Source: Luscinia megarhynchos (lineage: Eukaryota; Chordata; Aves; Passeriformes; Turdidae). From it: a stretch of DNA of 64,000 nucleotides. The notes beneath the pieces are model-generated. The model had not been told where the DNA came from, made no database searches, and saw nothing but the letters and a program-made list of their open reading frames with translations. The translations under genes and the position numbers were made by a program. Positions 36,808-50,300 of the stretch are shown here, piece after piece. How positions within the stretch are numbered: the first letter of the stretch is position 1; every line of letters begins with the position of its first letter. The stretch is taken from contig CM067584.1 of NCBI GenBank assembly GCA_034336665.1, positions 3,224,001 to 3,288,000 on the forward strand, in the 5' to 3' direction.

Positions 36808-38159
36808 TTCATAGAAATCCAACTTTTAATCATGGACAAATCAACTTTCAAGTAAAATCAACAGTTTTTAAATAAAATATAAATTACCAGAGGACTGGGA
36901 AAGACCCTGTGCACGTTCCCCTCTGCTTTTCCAGTTCTCTTCACATTCCTGGAGTTTCTGGGAGGTCTCTCCATGATTATGGAACAGAAATTTGGGATTA
37001 AAAGGAAAAAGGAGGGAGCAGAAATAATGGAAGTTTTTTTTTTAATGGAAGCACAGCATTGGATGTGAAGGATTTTCCTTCTCCATCCCAGCAGTGATTC
37101 CAGAATGGGGAAAAAAAAATTAAAATGTCCTTAAAGTTTTTTTTTGTTTGTTTTTGTTTTCCTGCTTTTGGAACTTCTTTCAATTCTGGAATCCAGCAAG
37201 GAAAATCCAAGCTCATCCCGTGGGATTTCAGCCTCTCCCAAATTTGGGAACTGAACCCATCCTCTCCTGCACAGCCCAAAGTGCAACATTCCCAGCAAAG
37301 TCATTTTTGGCATTTTTCCCTCAGCACCCCGTTCTCCTGAATTCCCAACTCCTGCTTCTCCAAGGGGCAAAAAAGGGAGGAACCCTGAGGCAAAAATGGC
37401 TTTTTTTTGGATTTTTGTGTGTGTGGATGAATCCTCCATCCCAGAATCTCAGAGGGATCCCAGGATTTTCTCTTTGAATCTCAGAGAGATTTTGGGATTT
37501 TCTCTTTGAATCTCAGAGGGATCCCAAGATTTTAATGGATAAATCTCAGAGATTTCCCAGGATTTTCTGTCTGAATCTCAGAAATTTCTCAGGATTTTCC
37601 ATGGATAATTCTCAGAGATTTCCTGGGATTTTCTGCAGATGAATCTCAGAGATTTCCAGGGATTTTCTCTTTGAATCTCAGAGATTTCCAGGGATTTTCT
37701 TTGGATAATTCTCAGAGATTTCCCAGGATTTTCTCTTTGAATCTCAGAGATTTCCAGGGATTTTCTTTGGATAATTCTCAGAGATTTCCCAGGATTTTCT
37801 CTTTGAATCTCAGAGATTTCCAGGGAATTTTCTCTTTGAATCTCAGAGATTTCTCAGGATTTCCTGTTTGAATCTCAGAGATTTCCAGGGATTTTCTCTT
37901 TGAATCTCAGATGGATCCCAGGGATTTCCTGTGGACAAATCTCAGAGATTTCCTGGGATTTTCTGCAGATGAATCTCAGAGATTTCAGGGATTTTCTCTT
38001 TGAATCTCAGAGATTTTCTTTTTGAATCTCAGAGATTTCTCAGGATTTTCCATGGATAATTCTCAGAGATTTCCTGGGATTTTCTGCAGATGAATCTCAG
38101 AGATTCCCAGGGGTTTTCTTTTTGAATCTCAGAGATTCCCAGGATTTTCTCTTTGAATC
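36808..38159 (-). other. ENTPD4: ENTPD4 3' UTR (inferred extent)
   Basis: From the stop, about 720 bp is tandem repeat (37440-38170), followed by 600 bp of unique sequence. A minus-strand ATTAAA at 36830-36825 is followed 20-40 nt downstream by a G/T-rich stretch (CTTTTGGGGTGTGGGTG), a plausible poly(A) signal and downstream element. The cleavage position is inferred and a longer UTR is possible. Confidence 0.35.
36825..36830 (-). terminator. ENTPD4: candidate ENTPD4 polyadenylation signal (ATTAAA)
   Basis: An ATTAAA variant hexamer on the minus strand with a GU-rich element beginning about 20 nt downstream. No better AATAAA followed by GU-rich sequence was noticed on the minus strand between here and the stop. 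Confidence 0.3.
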
Positions 38160-38170
38160 TCAGAGATTCC
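37440..38170. repeat. ENTPD4: 3' UTR minisatellite beginning at the ENTPD4 stop codon
   Basis: About 22 copies of a 30-37 bp unit (minus: CCTGGGAATCTCTGAGATTC, then AAAGAGAAAAT). The first unit overlaps the last codons (PGNL) and TGA. Each unit has a 7-bp inverted repeat, GAATCTC-T-GAGATTC. Confidence 0.9.
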
Positions 38171-38382
38171 CAGGGGTTTTCTGGGGGGGCAGCCCCTCCT
38201 GGATCCAGAGGGAAGGGGAGGAGCCGTGGGACAGGCGGTGGATGCGGCGCAGGCGCAGCAGGTAGAGCAGGATGGAGAGCAGCACCACCAGGAAACAGGC
38301 CAGGAACAGGTAGTGGTTGTACACAAAGGAGAAACTCCTCCAGTGGGAGTGGATCCCACGGAAATTCTCCTGCTGGATGTCC
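38160..38382 (-). CDS. ENTPD4: ENTPD4 coding exon 12: C-terminal membrane anchor and stop
   Basis: Residues 520-593 and TGA at 38162-38160. DIQQENFRGIHSHW precedes SFSFVYNHYLF, then a hydrophobic helix (FLACFLVVLLSILLYLLRL) and a basic cytosolic tail, RRIHRLSHGSS. It ends KTPGNL, as human ends NAPGTL. The acceptor TTTTCCAG ends at 38383. The stop codon lies inside the first unit of a minisatellite that continues into the 3' UTR. The acceptor edge is copied repeatedly upstream. Confidence 0.95.
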
Positions 38383-41300
38383 CTGGAAAAGAGCAGAGGG
38401 ACAAGGGTCACGTCACAGAGGCAAAATTCTGCTTCCAGTTTAGTGGGAATCAGAGCTCATTTGGTGGAATAAGCTCTAAAAACTACAAGTTGAGGCTCTA
38501 AAAACCACAAGTTCCCAGCACCACAATTCCCTTCCCAAAGATTTTTCCCATATTTCTGAAAGGATGTCCCTGGAAAAGAGCAGAGGGACAAGGGTCACGT
38601 CACAGAGGCAAAATTCTGCTTCCAGCTCAGTGGGAATCAGGCAGGGTGGGAACCTAAAAATCACAATTTGAGGCTCTAAAAACCACAAGTTCCCAGCACC
38701 ACAATCCCCTTCCCAAAGGTTTTTCCCAGATTTTTGAAAGGATGTCCCTGGAAAAGAGCAGAGGGACAAGGGTCACGTCATAGAGGCAAAATTCTGCTTC
38801 CAGCTCAGTGGGAATCAGAGCTCATTTGGTGGAATAAACTCTAAAAACCACAAGTTGAGGCTCTAAAAACCACAAGTTCCCAGCACCACAATTCCCTTCC
38901 CAAAGGTTTTTCCCAGATTTTTGAAAGGATGTCCCTGGAAAAGAGCAGAGGGACAAGGGTCACGTCTTAGAGGCAAAATTCTGCTTCCAGCTCAGTGGGA
39001 ATCAGGAAGGGTGGGAATCAGAGCTCATTTTGGGGAATAAGCTCTAAAAATCACAAGTTGAGGCTCTAAAAACCACAAGTTCCCATCCCCAAAATCCTCT
39101 CCCAAAGGTTTTTCCCAGATTTTTGAAAGGATGTCCCTGGAAAAGAGCAGAGGGACAAGGGTCACGTCTTAGAGGCAAAATTCTGCTTCCAGCTCAGTGG
39201 GAATCAAAGCTCCTTTTGGGGAATAAACTCTAAAAATCACAAGTTGAGGCTCTAAGAACCACAAGTTCCCAGCACCAAAATTCCCTTCCCAAAGGTTTTT
39301 CCCAGATTTTTGAGAGCCCTGGAAAAGATCAGACAAGATCTGGAAGCAAAATTCCATTCCCAGCTTGGCTCAGGGCAGGAATCAGAGCCCATTTTGGGGA
39401 ATAAGATCTAAAAACCACAATTTCGAGAAATCTAAAAACCACAAGTTCCCAAACCCTCTCCCTAAAGGTTTTTCCCCAGATTTTTGAAAGGATGTCCCTG
39501 GAAAAGAGCAGAGGGACAAGGGTCATCTAGAGGCAAAATTTCACTTCCAGCTCAGTAGGAATCACACAGGGTGGGAATCAAAACCCATTTTGGGGGGATT
39601 GTATCTGAAAATCACAATTTGAGGGATCATCACCTCTTCCCAGCCCCAAATGCTTTGCCCAGATTTTTGAGAGCCCTGGACAAGATTTGGAGGCAAAATT
39701 CCACTCCCAGCTTGGCTCAGCCAGGAATCAGAGCCCGTTTTGGGGAACAGGTTCCAAAAATCACAATTTGAAGGATCACCACCTCCTTCCAGCCCCAAAT
39801 TCTCCTCCCAAAGGTTTTCCCAGATTTTTGAAAGGATGTCTTTGGAAAAGATCAGAGGTGATAGGGTCATGTCTTGGAGGCAAAATTCCGCTTCCAGCTT
39901 GGCTCAGGGCAGGAATCCAGAGCTCATTTTGGGGAATAAACTCTAAAAATCACAATTCTAGGCTCTAAAACCACAAGTTGCCATCCCCAAAACCCTCTCC
40001 CAAAGGTTTTTCCCAGATTTTTGAAAGGATGTCCTGGAAAAGATCAGAGGGACAAGATGTCTGAGAGGCAAAATTCCACTTCCAGCTCAGTGAGAATCAG
40101 CAGGGCAGGAATCAGAGCTCATTTTGGGGAATAAAGCTCTAAAAATCACAATTTGAGGATCTAAAACCACTTCCCATCCCCAAAACCCTCTCCCAAAGGT
40201 TTTTCCCAGATTTTTGAGAGCCCTGGAAAAGATCAGACAAGATCTGGAAGCAAAATTCCATTCCCAGCTTGGCTCAGGGCAGGAATCAGAGCCCATTTTG
40301 GGGAATAAGATCTAAAAACCACAATCCAAAATCTAAAAACCATCACCAAAATCCTCTCCTAAAGGATTTGCCCAGATTTTTGAGAGCCCTGGAAAAGATC
40401 AGACGAGATTTGGAGGCAAAATTTCACTTCCAGCTCAGTAGGAATCACACAGGGTGGGAATCAAAACCCATTTTGGGGGGATTGTATCTGAAAATCACAA
40501 TTTGAGGGATCACCACCTCTTCCCATCCCAAATTCTTTTCTCCCAAAGGTTTTCCCAGATTTTTGAGAGCTTTGGAAAAGTTCAGATAAGATTTGGAGGC
40601 AAAATTCCACTCCCAGCTTGGCTCAGGGCAGGAATCAGATCTCATTTTGGGGAACAGGCTCCAGAAATCACAATTTGAGGGATCCCCACCTCTTCCCATC
40701 CCCAAATGCTTTGCCCAGATTTTTGAGAGCCCTGGACAAGATTTGGAGGCAAAATTCCACTCCCAGCTTGGCTCAGGGCAGGAATCAGAGCCCGTTTTGG
40801 GGAGCAGGATCTAAAAAGCACAATCCAAAATCTAGAAAGCATCACCAAAATTCCTCTCCCAAATTATTTTCCCAGATTTTTGAGAGGGACAACAGCCACA
40901 CTTAGGAGGCAAAATTCCACTCCCAGCTTGGCTCAGCCAGGAATCAGATCTCATTTTGGGGAACAGGCTCCAAAAATCACAATTTGAAGGATCACCACCT
41001 CTTCCCTATCCCAAATTCTTCTCCCAAAGGTTTTCCCAGATTTTTGAGAGCTTTGGAAAAGACTCAGACAAGATTTGGAGGCAAAATTCCACTCCCAGCT
41101 TGGCTCAGGGCAGGAATCAGATCCCATTTTGGGGAACAGGTTCCAAAAATCACAATTTGAGGGATCACCACCTCTTCCCATCCCCAAATGCTTTGCCCAG
41201 ATTTTTGAGAGCCCTGGAAAAGATCAGACAAGATTTGGAGGCAAAATTCCACTCCCAGCTTGGCTCAGGGCAGGAATCAGAGCCCGTTTTGGGGAGCAGG

Positions 41301-44300
41301 ATCTAAAAAGCACAATCCAAAATCTAGAAAGCATCACCAAAATTCCTCTCCCAAATTATTTTCCCAGATTTTTGAGAGGGACAACAGCCACACTTAGGAG
41401 GCAAAATTCCACTTCCAGCTTGGCTCAGCCAGGAATCAGAGCCCATTTTGGGGAACAGGCTCCAAAAATCACAATTTGAAGGATCACCACCTCTTCCCAT
41501 CCCAAATTCTTCTCCCAAAGGTTTTCCCAGATTTTTGAGAGCTTTGGAAAAGATCAGATGAGATTTGGAGGAAAAATTCCACTTCCAGCTTGGCTCAGGG
41601 CAGGAACCAGAGCCCGTTTTGGGGAATAAGCTCCAAAAATCACAATTTGAGGGATCATCACCTCTTCCCATCCCCAAATGCTTTGCCCAGATTTTTGAGA
41701 GCTTTGGAAAAGATCAGACGAGATTTGGAAGCAAAATTTCACTTCCAGCTCAGTGGGAATCACACAGGGTGGGAATCAAGACCCGTTTTAGGGGGATTGT
41801 ATCTGAAAATCACAATTTGAGGGATCACCACCTCTTCCCATCCCAAATTCTTCTCCCAAATGCTCTTCCCAGATTTTTGAGAGCCCTGGAAAAGCTTAGA
41901 CAAGATTTGGAGGGAAAATTCCACTTCCAGCTTGGCTCAGGGCAGGAATCAGAGCCCGTTTTGGGGAACAGGCTCCAAAAATCACAATTTGAGGGATCAT
42001 CACCTCTTCCCATCCCAAATTCTCCTCCCAAAGGTTTTCCCAGATTTTTAAGAGCTTTGGAAAAGCTCAGACATGATTTGGAGGCAAAATTCCACTCCCA
42101 GCTTGGCTCAGGGCAGGAACCAGAGCCCGTTTTGGGGAACAGGTTCCAGAAATCACACTTTGAGGGATCCCCACCTCCTGCCACCCCAAATGCCCCCTCC
42201 CCAGGGCTCCTGGCGGGGTACCTGAGGGGCAGGAAGCGGGTCCTGTAGAGGATGGCCCCCAGGGTCCACTGCACCTCCTTGTCATAGACCTGCAGGGCCG
42301 TCCTCAGGCTGCCGTAGCTCTCGGGGAAGGAGAAGCCCCGGTGGAAAACCTCGAACATCCAGGCGGATTTAAAGCACTGGAACCTGGGGGGAAGAGTGGG
42401 GTCAGGAGGGAAATGGGGTCAGGAGGGAAATGGGGTCAGGGACAGTGGGGTCAGGAGGGAAATGGGGTCAGGAGGGAAATGGGGTCAGGAGGGAAATGGG
42501 GGTCAGGGACAGTGGGGGGCAGGAGGGAAATGGGGGTCAGGAGGGAAATGGGATCAGGAGGAAATGGGGGCAGGGACAGTGGGGTCAGGAGGGAAATGGG
42601 GTCAGGAGGGAAATGGGGGTCAGGAGGAAATGCGCAGGGGTCAGGAGGGAAATGGGGGTCAGGAGGGAAATGGGGTCAGAGGAAATGGGGTCAGGAGGGA
42701 AATGGGGTCAGAGGGACAGTGGGAATCACAGGGAAGGACAGTGGGGTCAGGGGCAGTGGAAATGGGGTCAGAGGGAAATGGGATCAAGGACACTGGGATC
42801 AGGCAGGGACAGTGGGGTCAGGAGGAAATGGGGTCAGGAACAGTGGGATGCAGTGGGATCAGGCAGGGACAGTGGGATCAGGGACAGTGGAATCACTTAA
42901 AGACAGTGGGATCAGGGGCATTGGGATCAGTTAAAGAGAGTGGGATCAGGGACAGTGGGATCAAGGACAAAGGGATCAGAAACAGTGAGATCAGTTAAGG
43001 ACAGTGGGATCAGTTAAGGACAGTGGGATCAGCCAGGAATAGTGGGATCAGGCAAAAAAAAAACCAAAACAACGGGGGGCAGTGGGGTCAGGGACACTGA
43101 GATCAGTCAGTGACAGGGATCAGTTAAAGACAGTGGGATCAGTTAAAGAGAGTAGGATCAGGGACAGTGGGATCAGAAACAGTGGGACCAGTCAGGTACA
43201 GTGGGATCAGCCAGGAACAGTGGGATGAGGAACAGTGGGATCAGTTAAGGACAGTGGGATCAGACACAATGGGATCAGGAACAGTGGGATCAGTTTAGGA
43301 CAGTGGGATCAGTTTACAGTGGGATCAGTTAAGGACAGTGGGATCAGTTTAGGACAGTGGGATCAGTTTAGGACAGTGGGATCAGAAACAGTGGGACCAG
43401 TCAGGTACAGTGGGATCAGCCAGGAACAGTGGGATCAGGGACAGTGGGATGAGGAACAGTGGGATCAGTTTAGGACAGTGGGATCAGGGACAGTGGGATC
43501 AGAACAGTGGGATCAGGAAACAGTGGGATCAATCAGACACAATGGGATGAGGAACAGTGGGATCAGGGACAGTGGGATCAGTTTAGGACAGTGGGATCAG
43601 TTTAGGACAGTGGGATCAGTTTAGGACAGTGGGATCAGCCAGGGAACAGGGGTTAAGCTCAGCTCAGCATTCCAGCAACCACAGGACACAACTAAACACA
43701 GAACTCTCCACCTTTCCCAAGGGGTTTTTTTCACAACTCCCAATTTTTCCCCCCACTTCCAGCAACCCAAGGAGACACCCAGGCCCTGGCAGCCGTGCAG
43801 GAGGGATTTTGGGCCAAACCCCAAAGCCCAGAGCCCGGAGAGCCCCGGCCCCTCTCACTTGAGGCGGTGCAGGTCGGCGTGGGGCGCGTAGAGGCCGCGC
43901 TCGAAGCGCTCGCGCAGCACCGACCAACGCGTGGCACAGTAATCCTGCAGGGACAGAAAACACACATCTCTCAGGGAGAGTTCTGCTGTGGGATTTGGGA
44001 ACAAAATCCTTGTGGAGAGAGGTCTTAAATAAAGGAATTTATCCCTTTTTTTTCACCTGTGCAGCTTTAGCGAATTGGGCTCTTATGGAATTTGGGATCT
44101 CTTAGGGAATTTGGGATCTCTTAAGGCAATGTTTTGCTGCAGGACTTTGGGAACAAAATCCTGGTGGAGAGATATTTTAAATTAGGAATTTATCCCTGAT
44201 ATTCCCTTTTGTAGCTTTAGTAAATTTAGGAATTTAGGGATCACTTAAGGCAAAGTTTTGCTGCAGGAACTTGAGGAACAAGATCTTTGGATAGAAGCTG

Positions 44301-47300
44301 TAAGTGAGGAACTGATCCCCATTTTCTCACCTGTGCAGCTTTGGTGAATTTAGGGATTTGGGATCCCTTAAGGCAAAGTTTAGCTGCAGGACTTTAGGAA
44401 CAAAATCTTTGGATAGAAGCTGTAAGTGAGGAACTGATCCCCATTTTCTCACCTGTGCAGCTTTAGTGAGTTTAGGAATTTAGGATCCCTTAAGGCAAAG
44501 ATTAGCTGCAGGACTTTGGGAACAAAATCCTTGTGGAGAAAATGTAAATGAGGAACTGATCCCCATTTTCTCACCTGTGCAGCTTTAGCGAATTTAGGGA
44601 TTTGGGATCCCTTAAGGCAAAGTTTAGCTGCAGGACTTTAGGAACAAAATCTTTGGATAGAAGCTGTGAGGAACTGATGCCCGTGTTCTCACCTGTGCAG
44701 CTTTAGTAAACTGGGATCTCTTACAGAATTTAGGATCCCTTAAGGCAATGCTTTGCTGCAGAGCTTTAGGAACAAAATCTTTGGATAGAAGCTGTAAGTG
44801 AGGAACTGATCCCCATTTTCTCACCTGTACAGTTCTGGTGAATTTAGGGATTTGGGATCCCTTAAGGCAAAATTTTGCTGCAGGACTTTGGGAACACAAT
44901 CCTCGTGGAGAAGCTGTAAATGAGGAACTGATCCCCATTTTCTCACCTGTACAGCTTTGGTGAATTTAGGGAATTTGGGATCCCTTAAGGCAAAGTTTAG
45001 CTGCAGGACTTTGGGAACAAAACCCTTGTGAAGAGAAGCTGTAAGTGAGGAAGTGATCCCCATTTTTTCTCACCTGTGCAGCTTTGGTGAATTTAGGGAT
45101 TTGGGATCCCTTAAGGCAAAGTTTAGCTGCAGGACATTAGGAACAAAATCTTTGGATAGAAGCTGTAAATGAGGAACTGATGCCCGTGTTGTCACCTGTA
45201 CAGCTTTAGTGAATTTAGCAATTTTGGATCCCCTAAGCCAAAGTTTTGCTGCAGGACTTTGGGAAGAAAATCCTCGTGGATGTTCTAAGTGAGGAACTGA
45301 TCCCCATTTTCTCACCTGTACAGCTCTGGTGAATTTAGGAATTTAGGATCCCTTAAGGCAATGTTTAGCTGCAGGACTTTGGGAAGAAAATCCTCTGGTC
45401 CCCGTGTTCTCACCTGCGCAGCTTTGGCGAACTTGGCAGCGCTGTAGTCCCCGCCCATCCTCAGCACATCCTCGGTGCAGTAGTAGAACTCGGAGAAGCC
45501 GTAGAACTCGCTGCTCGGGAAGTGCAGCGGGGGCTGGAAGACGCCGTTGAGGGAGCTGCGGCCGTCGCCGCTGAGGTTGAGCAGCGGCCGCAGCAGCTGC
45601 CGGCACTGCTGGAAGTGGCCGGTGCCGCGCAGGTGCAGCGTCCGCCCCGCGCGCCGCAGCTGCTGCCGCGCCTCCCGCGGCAGGCACGGGTCCGGGAGAG
45701 CGGCCTGCGGGCTGGGCCAGGGACAGGACAGTCAGAGAGGGGACAGGGACAGTCAGAAATGTGCTGGGGACGGGGACAGGGCAGTCAGAGAGGGGACAGG
45801 GACAGGGACAGTCAAGAAATGTGCTGGGGACAGGGACAGGACAGTCAGAGAGGGGCTGGGGATGGGGACAGGACAGTCAGAGAGGGGCTGGGGACAGGGA
45901 CAGTCAGAAATGTGCTGGGGACGGGGACAGGGCAGTCAGAGAGGGGCTGGGGGCAGGGACAGGGCAGTCAGAGAGGGGCTGGGGCTGGGGACAGGACAGT
46001 CAGAGAGAGGCTGGGGACGGGGACAGTCAGAGAGGGGCTGGGGACAGGGACAGTCAGAGAGGGGCTGGGGATGGGGACAGGACAGTCAGAGAGGGGCTGG
46101 GGACAGGGACAGTCAGAGAGGGGCTGGGGACAGGGACAGGACAGTCAGAGAGGGGCTGGGGACAGGGACAGGGCAGTCAGAGAGGGGATGGGGACAGGGC
46201 AGTCAGAGAGGGGCTGGGGATGGGGACAGAACAGTCAGAGAGGGGCTGGGGACAGGGACAGTCAGGAGAGGGGCTGGGGACAGGGACAGGACAGTCAGAG
46301 AGGGGCTGGGGACAGGGACAGTCAGAGAGGGGCTGGGGACAGGGACAGGACAGTCAGAGAGGGGCTGGGGACAGGGACAGGGCAGTCAGAGAGGGATGGG
46401 GACGAGGGACAGGACAGTCAGAGAGGGGCTGGGGATGGGGACAGGACAGTCAGAGAGGGGGCTGGGGGACGGGGACAGGACAGTCAGAGAGGGGGCTGGG
46501 GGATGGGGGACAGGACAGTCAGAGAGGGGGCTGGGGACAGGGACAGTCAGAGGGGCTGGGGGACGGGGACAGTCAGAGAGGGGCTGGGGACAGGGACAGG
46601 GCAGTCAGAGAGGGGCTGGGGACAGGGACAGGACAGTCAGAGAGGGGCTGGGGACGGGGGACAGGACAGTCAGAGAGGGGGCTGGGGACGGGGACAGGGC
46701 AGTCAGAGAGGGCTGGGGACAGGGGACAGGGTAGTCAGAGAGGGGCTGGGGACAGGGACAGTCAGAGAGGGGCTGGGGACAGGGACAGGGACAGTCAGAG
46801 AGGGGCTGGGGACAGGGACAGGACAGTCAGAGAGAGGCTGGGGACAGGGACAGGGACAGTCAGAGAGGGGCTGGGGACAGGGACAGGGACAGGACAGTCA
46901 GAGAGGGGCTGGGGACGGGGACAGGGCAGTCAGAGAGAGGGGCTGGGGACGGGGACAGGACAGTCAGAGAGAGGCTGGGGGACAGGGACAGGGACAGTCA
47001 GAGAGGGGCTGGGGACGGGGACAGGGCAGTCAGAGAAGGGCTGGGGATGGGGACAGGACAGTCAGAGAGGGGCTGGGGACAGGGACAGGACAGTCAGAGA
47101 GGGCTGGGGACAGGGACAGGACAGTCAGAGAGGGGCTGGGGACAGGGACAGGAGAGCTCAGAGAGGGGCTGGGGACGGGACAGTCAGAAAGGGGCCCTGC
47201 TGCCTGGGAGGGACGGGGACAGTCAGCAAGGGGCTGGGGACAGGGACAGGACAGTCAGAAAGAGCCCTGCAGCCTGGGGAAGGACAGGAGAGAGCTGCAG

Positions 47301-50300
47301 AGGGGCTGGGGCAGGGAGAGCTCAGAGAAGTCCTGGTACAAGGACAGGGACAGTCAGAAAGGGGCTGGGGACAGGGACAGCCAGAGCTCAGCAATCAACC
47401 CATCACTCCCTGTGCTGCCATTCCAGTTCCTGAGGAGGAATCCCTCTCCCCTTCCCAGATTTTCCTTTCCACACACACTGGAAGTGCTGTGACTCTCTGC
47501 ACACAATATCACTCCCCATCTTTCCACGACCATTCCCATCTTTCCAGCATCATTCCCATTCTTCCAGGACCACTCCCACCCTTCCATGACCACCCCCAGC
47601 CCCAGATCATTCCCGAATTTTCTGGAATTCCCCTGAATCCCCACCTGTGGCTGAGCAGGCTGCTCCCAGGGTCCCCCCAGCCCCAAATAATTCCCAAATT
47701 CCCCCTGGAATTGCTGGAATCCCCCAACTGTGGCTGAGCAGGGCTGCTCCCCAGAATCCCTCTCCCCCAGCCCCTGGATCATTCCTGAATTTTCTGGAAT
47801 TTTCTAGAATCCCCTAACTGTGTCCCAGCAGGCTGCTCCCAGGCTCCCCCAGCCCAGGATCATTCCCAAATTCCCCTGGAGTTTTCTGGAATCCCCACCT
47901 GTGCCCCAGCAGGCTGCTCCCAGGATCCCCCCAGCCCCAGATCATTCCCCGAATTTTCTGGAATTTTCTAGAATCCCCACCCGTGGCCCAGCAGGCTGCT
48001 CCCAGAGTCCCTCTCCCCCAGCCCTGGATCATTCCTGAATTTTCTGGAATACCCCCAATCCCCACCTGTGGCCCAGCAGGCTGCTCCCAGAGTCCCTCTC
48101 CCCCACCCCGGATCATTCCCAAATTCCCCTGGAATCCCCCAATCCCCACCTGTGTCCCAGCAGGCTGCTCCCAGGCTCCCCCCAGCCCAGGATCATTCCC
48201 AAATTCCCCTGGAATCCCCCCCAATCCCCACCTGTGTCCCAGCAGGCTGCTGGCCAGGGTGTCCCCAGCCCCAGATCATTCCCAAATTCCCCTGGAATCC
48301 CCCAATCCCCACCTGTGCCCCCAGCAGGCTGCTCCCAGGGTGTCCCCAGCCCTGGATCATTCCCGAATTTTCTGGAATTTTCTGGAATCCCCACCTGTGG
48401 CCCAGCAGGCTGCTCCCAGGGTGTCCCCAGCCCTGGATCATTCCCGAATTTTCTGGAATTTTCTGGAATCCCCACCTGTGGCCCAGCAGGCTGCTCCCAG
48501 GCTCCCCCCAGCCCCAGATCATTCCCAAATTCCCCTGGAATCCCCCCAATCCCCACCTGTGGCCCAGCAGGCTGCTCCCAGGGTATCCCCAGCCCCAGAT
48601 CATTCCCGAATTTTCTGGAAATGCTGGAATCCCATACTTGTGGCTGAGCAGGCTGCTCCCAGGGTATCCCCAGCCCTGGATCATTCCCGAATTTTCTGGA
48701 ATCCCCCCAGTCCCCACCTGTGGCTGAGCAGGCTGCTCCCAGGCTCCCCCCAGCCGCAGATCATTCCCAAATTCCCCCAGAATCCCCACCTGTGGCCCAG
48801 CAGGCTGCTGGCCAGGGTGTCCCCAGCCCCGGATCATTCCCGAATTTTCTGGAATCCCCCCAATCCCCACCTGTGCCCCAGCAGGCTGCTCCCAGGGTGT
48901 CCCCAGCCCTGGATCATTCCCGAATTTTCTGGAATTTTCTGGAATCCCCACCTGTGTCCCAGCAGGCTGCTCCCAGGCTCCCCCCAGCCCCGGATCATTC
49001 CCAAATTCCCCTGGAATCCCCCCAATCTCCACCTGTGCCCCAGCAGGCTGCTGGCCAGGCGCTGCTCGTAGCGGCCGCGCGCGGCGTTGCCGCCGAAGCC
49101 CAGGAAGGTGGCCACGTACACGCGGTACACGTGCTCCGTCTGGTGGGTGTCACAGCCCAGGTTGAACTCTGCCAGCAGCCCCTTGGCCACCTCCTCCTGC
49201 AGCAACAGCAGCAGCACAATCAGGAACCATCAGGGTCAACCTGATCCAAAAATGAATTTTTTGGGATGGATTGGAGTCCTTTAAATTCACCCTTTGATTG
49301 TCTCTTTAATCTTTTCCTTTCTTTCCCTTTCCTTCCTTTCTCTTTCCTTCTCCTTTTCCTTTTTCCTTTTTCTTTTTTCTTTTCCTTTTTTCCTTTCCTT
49401 TCCTTTCCTTTCCTTTCCTTTCCTTTCCTTTCCTTTCCTTTCCTTTCCTTTCCTTTCCTTTCCTTTCCTTTCCTTTCCTTTCCTTTCCTTTCCTTTCCTT
49501 TCCTTTCCTTTCCTTTCCTTTCCTTTCCTTTCCTCTCCTTTCCTCTCCTTTCCTTTCCTTTCCTCTTCCCCTTTTTCTTTCTCTTCTCTTCTATATTCTC
49601 TTCTCTTCTATATTCTCTTCTATATTCTCTTCTCTTCTATATTCTCTTCTCTTCTCTTCTCTTCTCTTCTCTTCTCTTCTCTTCTCTTCTCTTCTCTTCT
49701 CTTCTCTTCTCTTCTCTTCTCTTCTCTTCTCTTCTCTTCTCTTCTCTTCTCTTCTCTTCTCTTCTCTTCTCTTCTCTTCTCTTCTCCACAGTCAGGATTC
49801 AAAGCTCCAAACAATATTTTTTATTCAGACTCAGATACTTATTAATTCTTTTCTACATTACAGTGAGTTCTACAGCACTTCAAGCTAAAAACTAAAAATG
49901 GAGCTCTGTCTCTTTATAGTCCTTTATAAATCCTTTTTAACTGTGCAATTAGGAAATGGCACCTTAATTATTTTATTGAACCCAATATCTTTTCCTTTTT
50001 CTCCTTTCCTTTCCTTTCCTTTCCTTTCCTTTCCTTTCCTTTCCTTTCCTTTCCTTTCCTTTCCTTTCCTTTCCTTTCCTTTCCTTTCCTTTCCTTTCCT
50101 TTCCTTTCCTTTCCTTTCCTTTCCTTTCCTTCTTTCCTTTCCTTTCCTTTCCTTTCCTTTTCCTTTCCTTTCCTTTCCTTTCCTTTCCTTTCCTTTCCTT
50201 TCCTTTCCTTTCCTTTCCTTTCCTTTCCCTTCCCTTCCCTTCCCTTCCCTTCCCTTCCCCCAGATTTCTTTTCCTGGCTCCTCATCCCTCCCTTCCCTTC

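Noticed and set aside
45522..47737. Plus-strand open frames above 650 residues (GQSERGWGQG repeats)
   Set aside because: Array translation, antisense to ENTPD4; two frames open over the same array.
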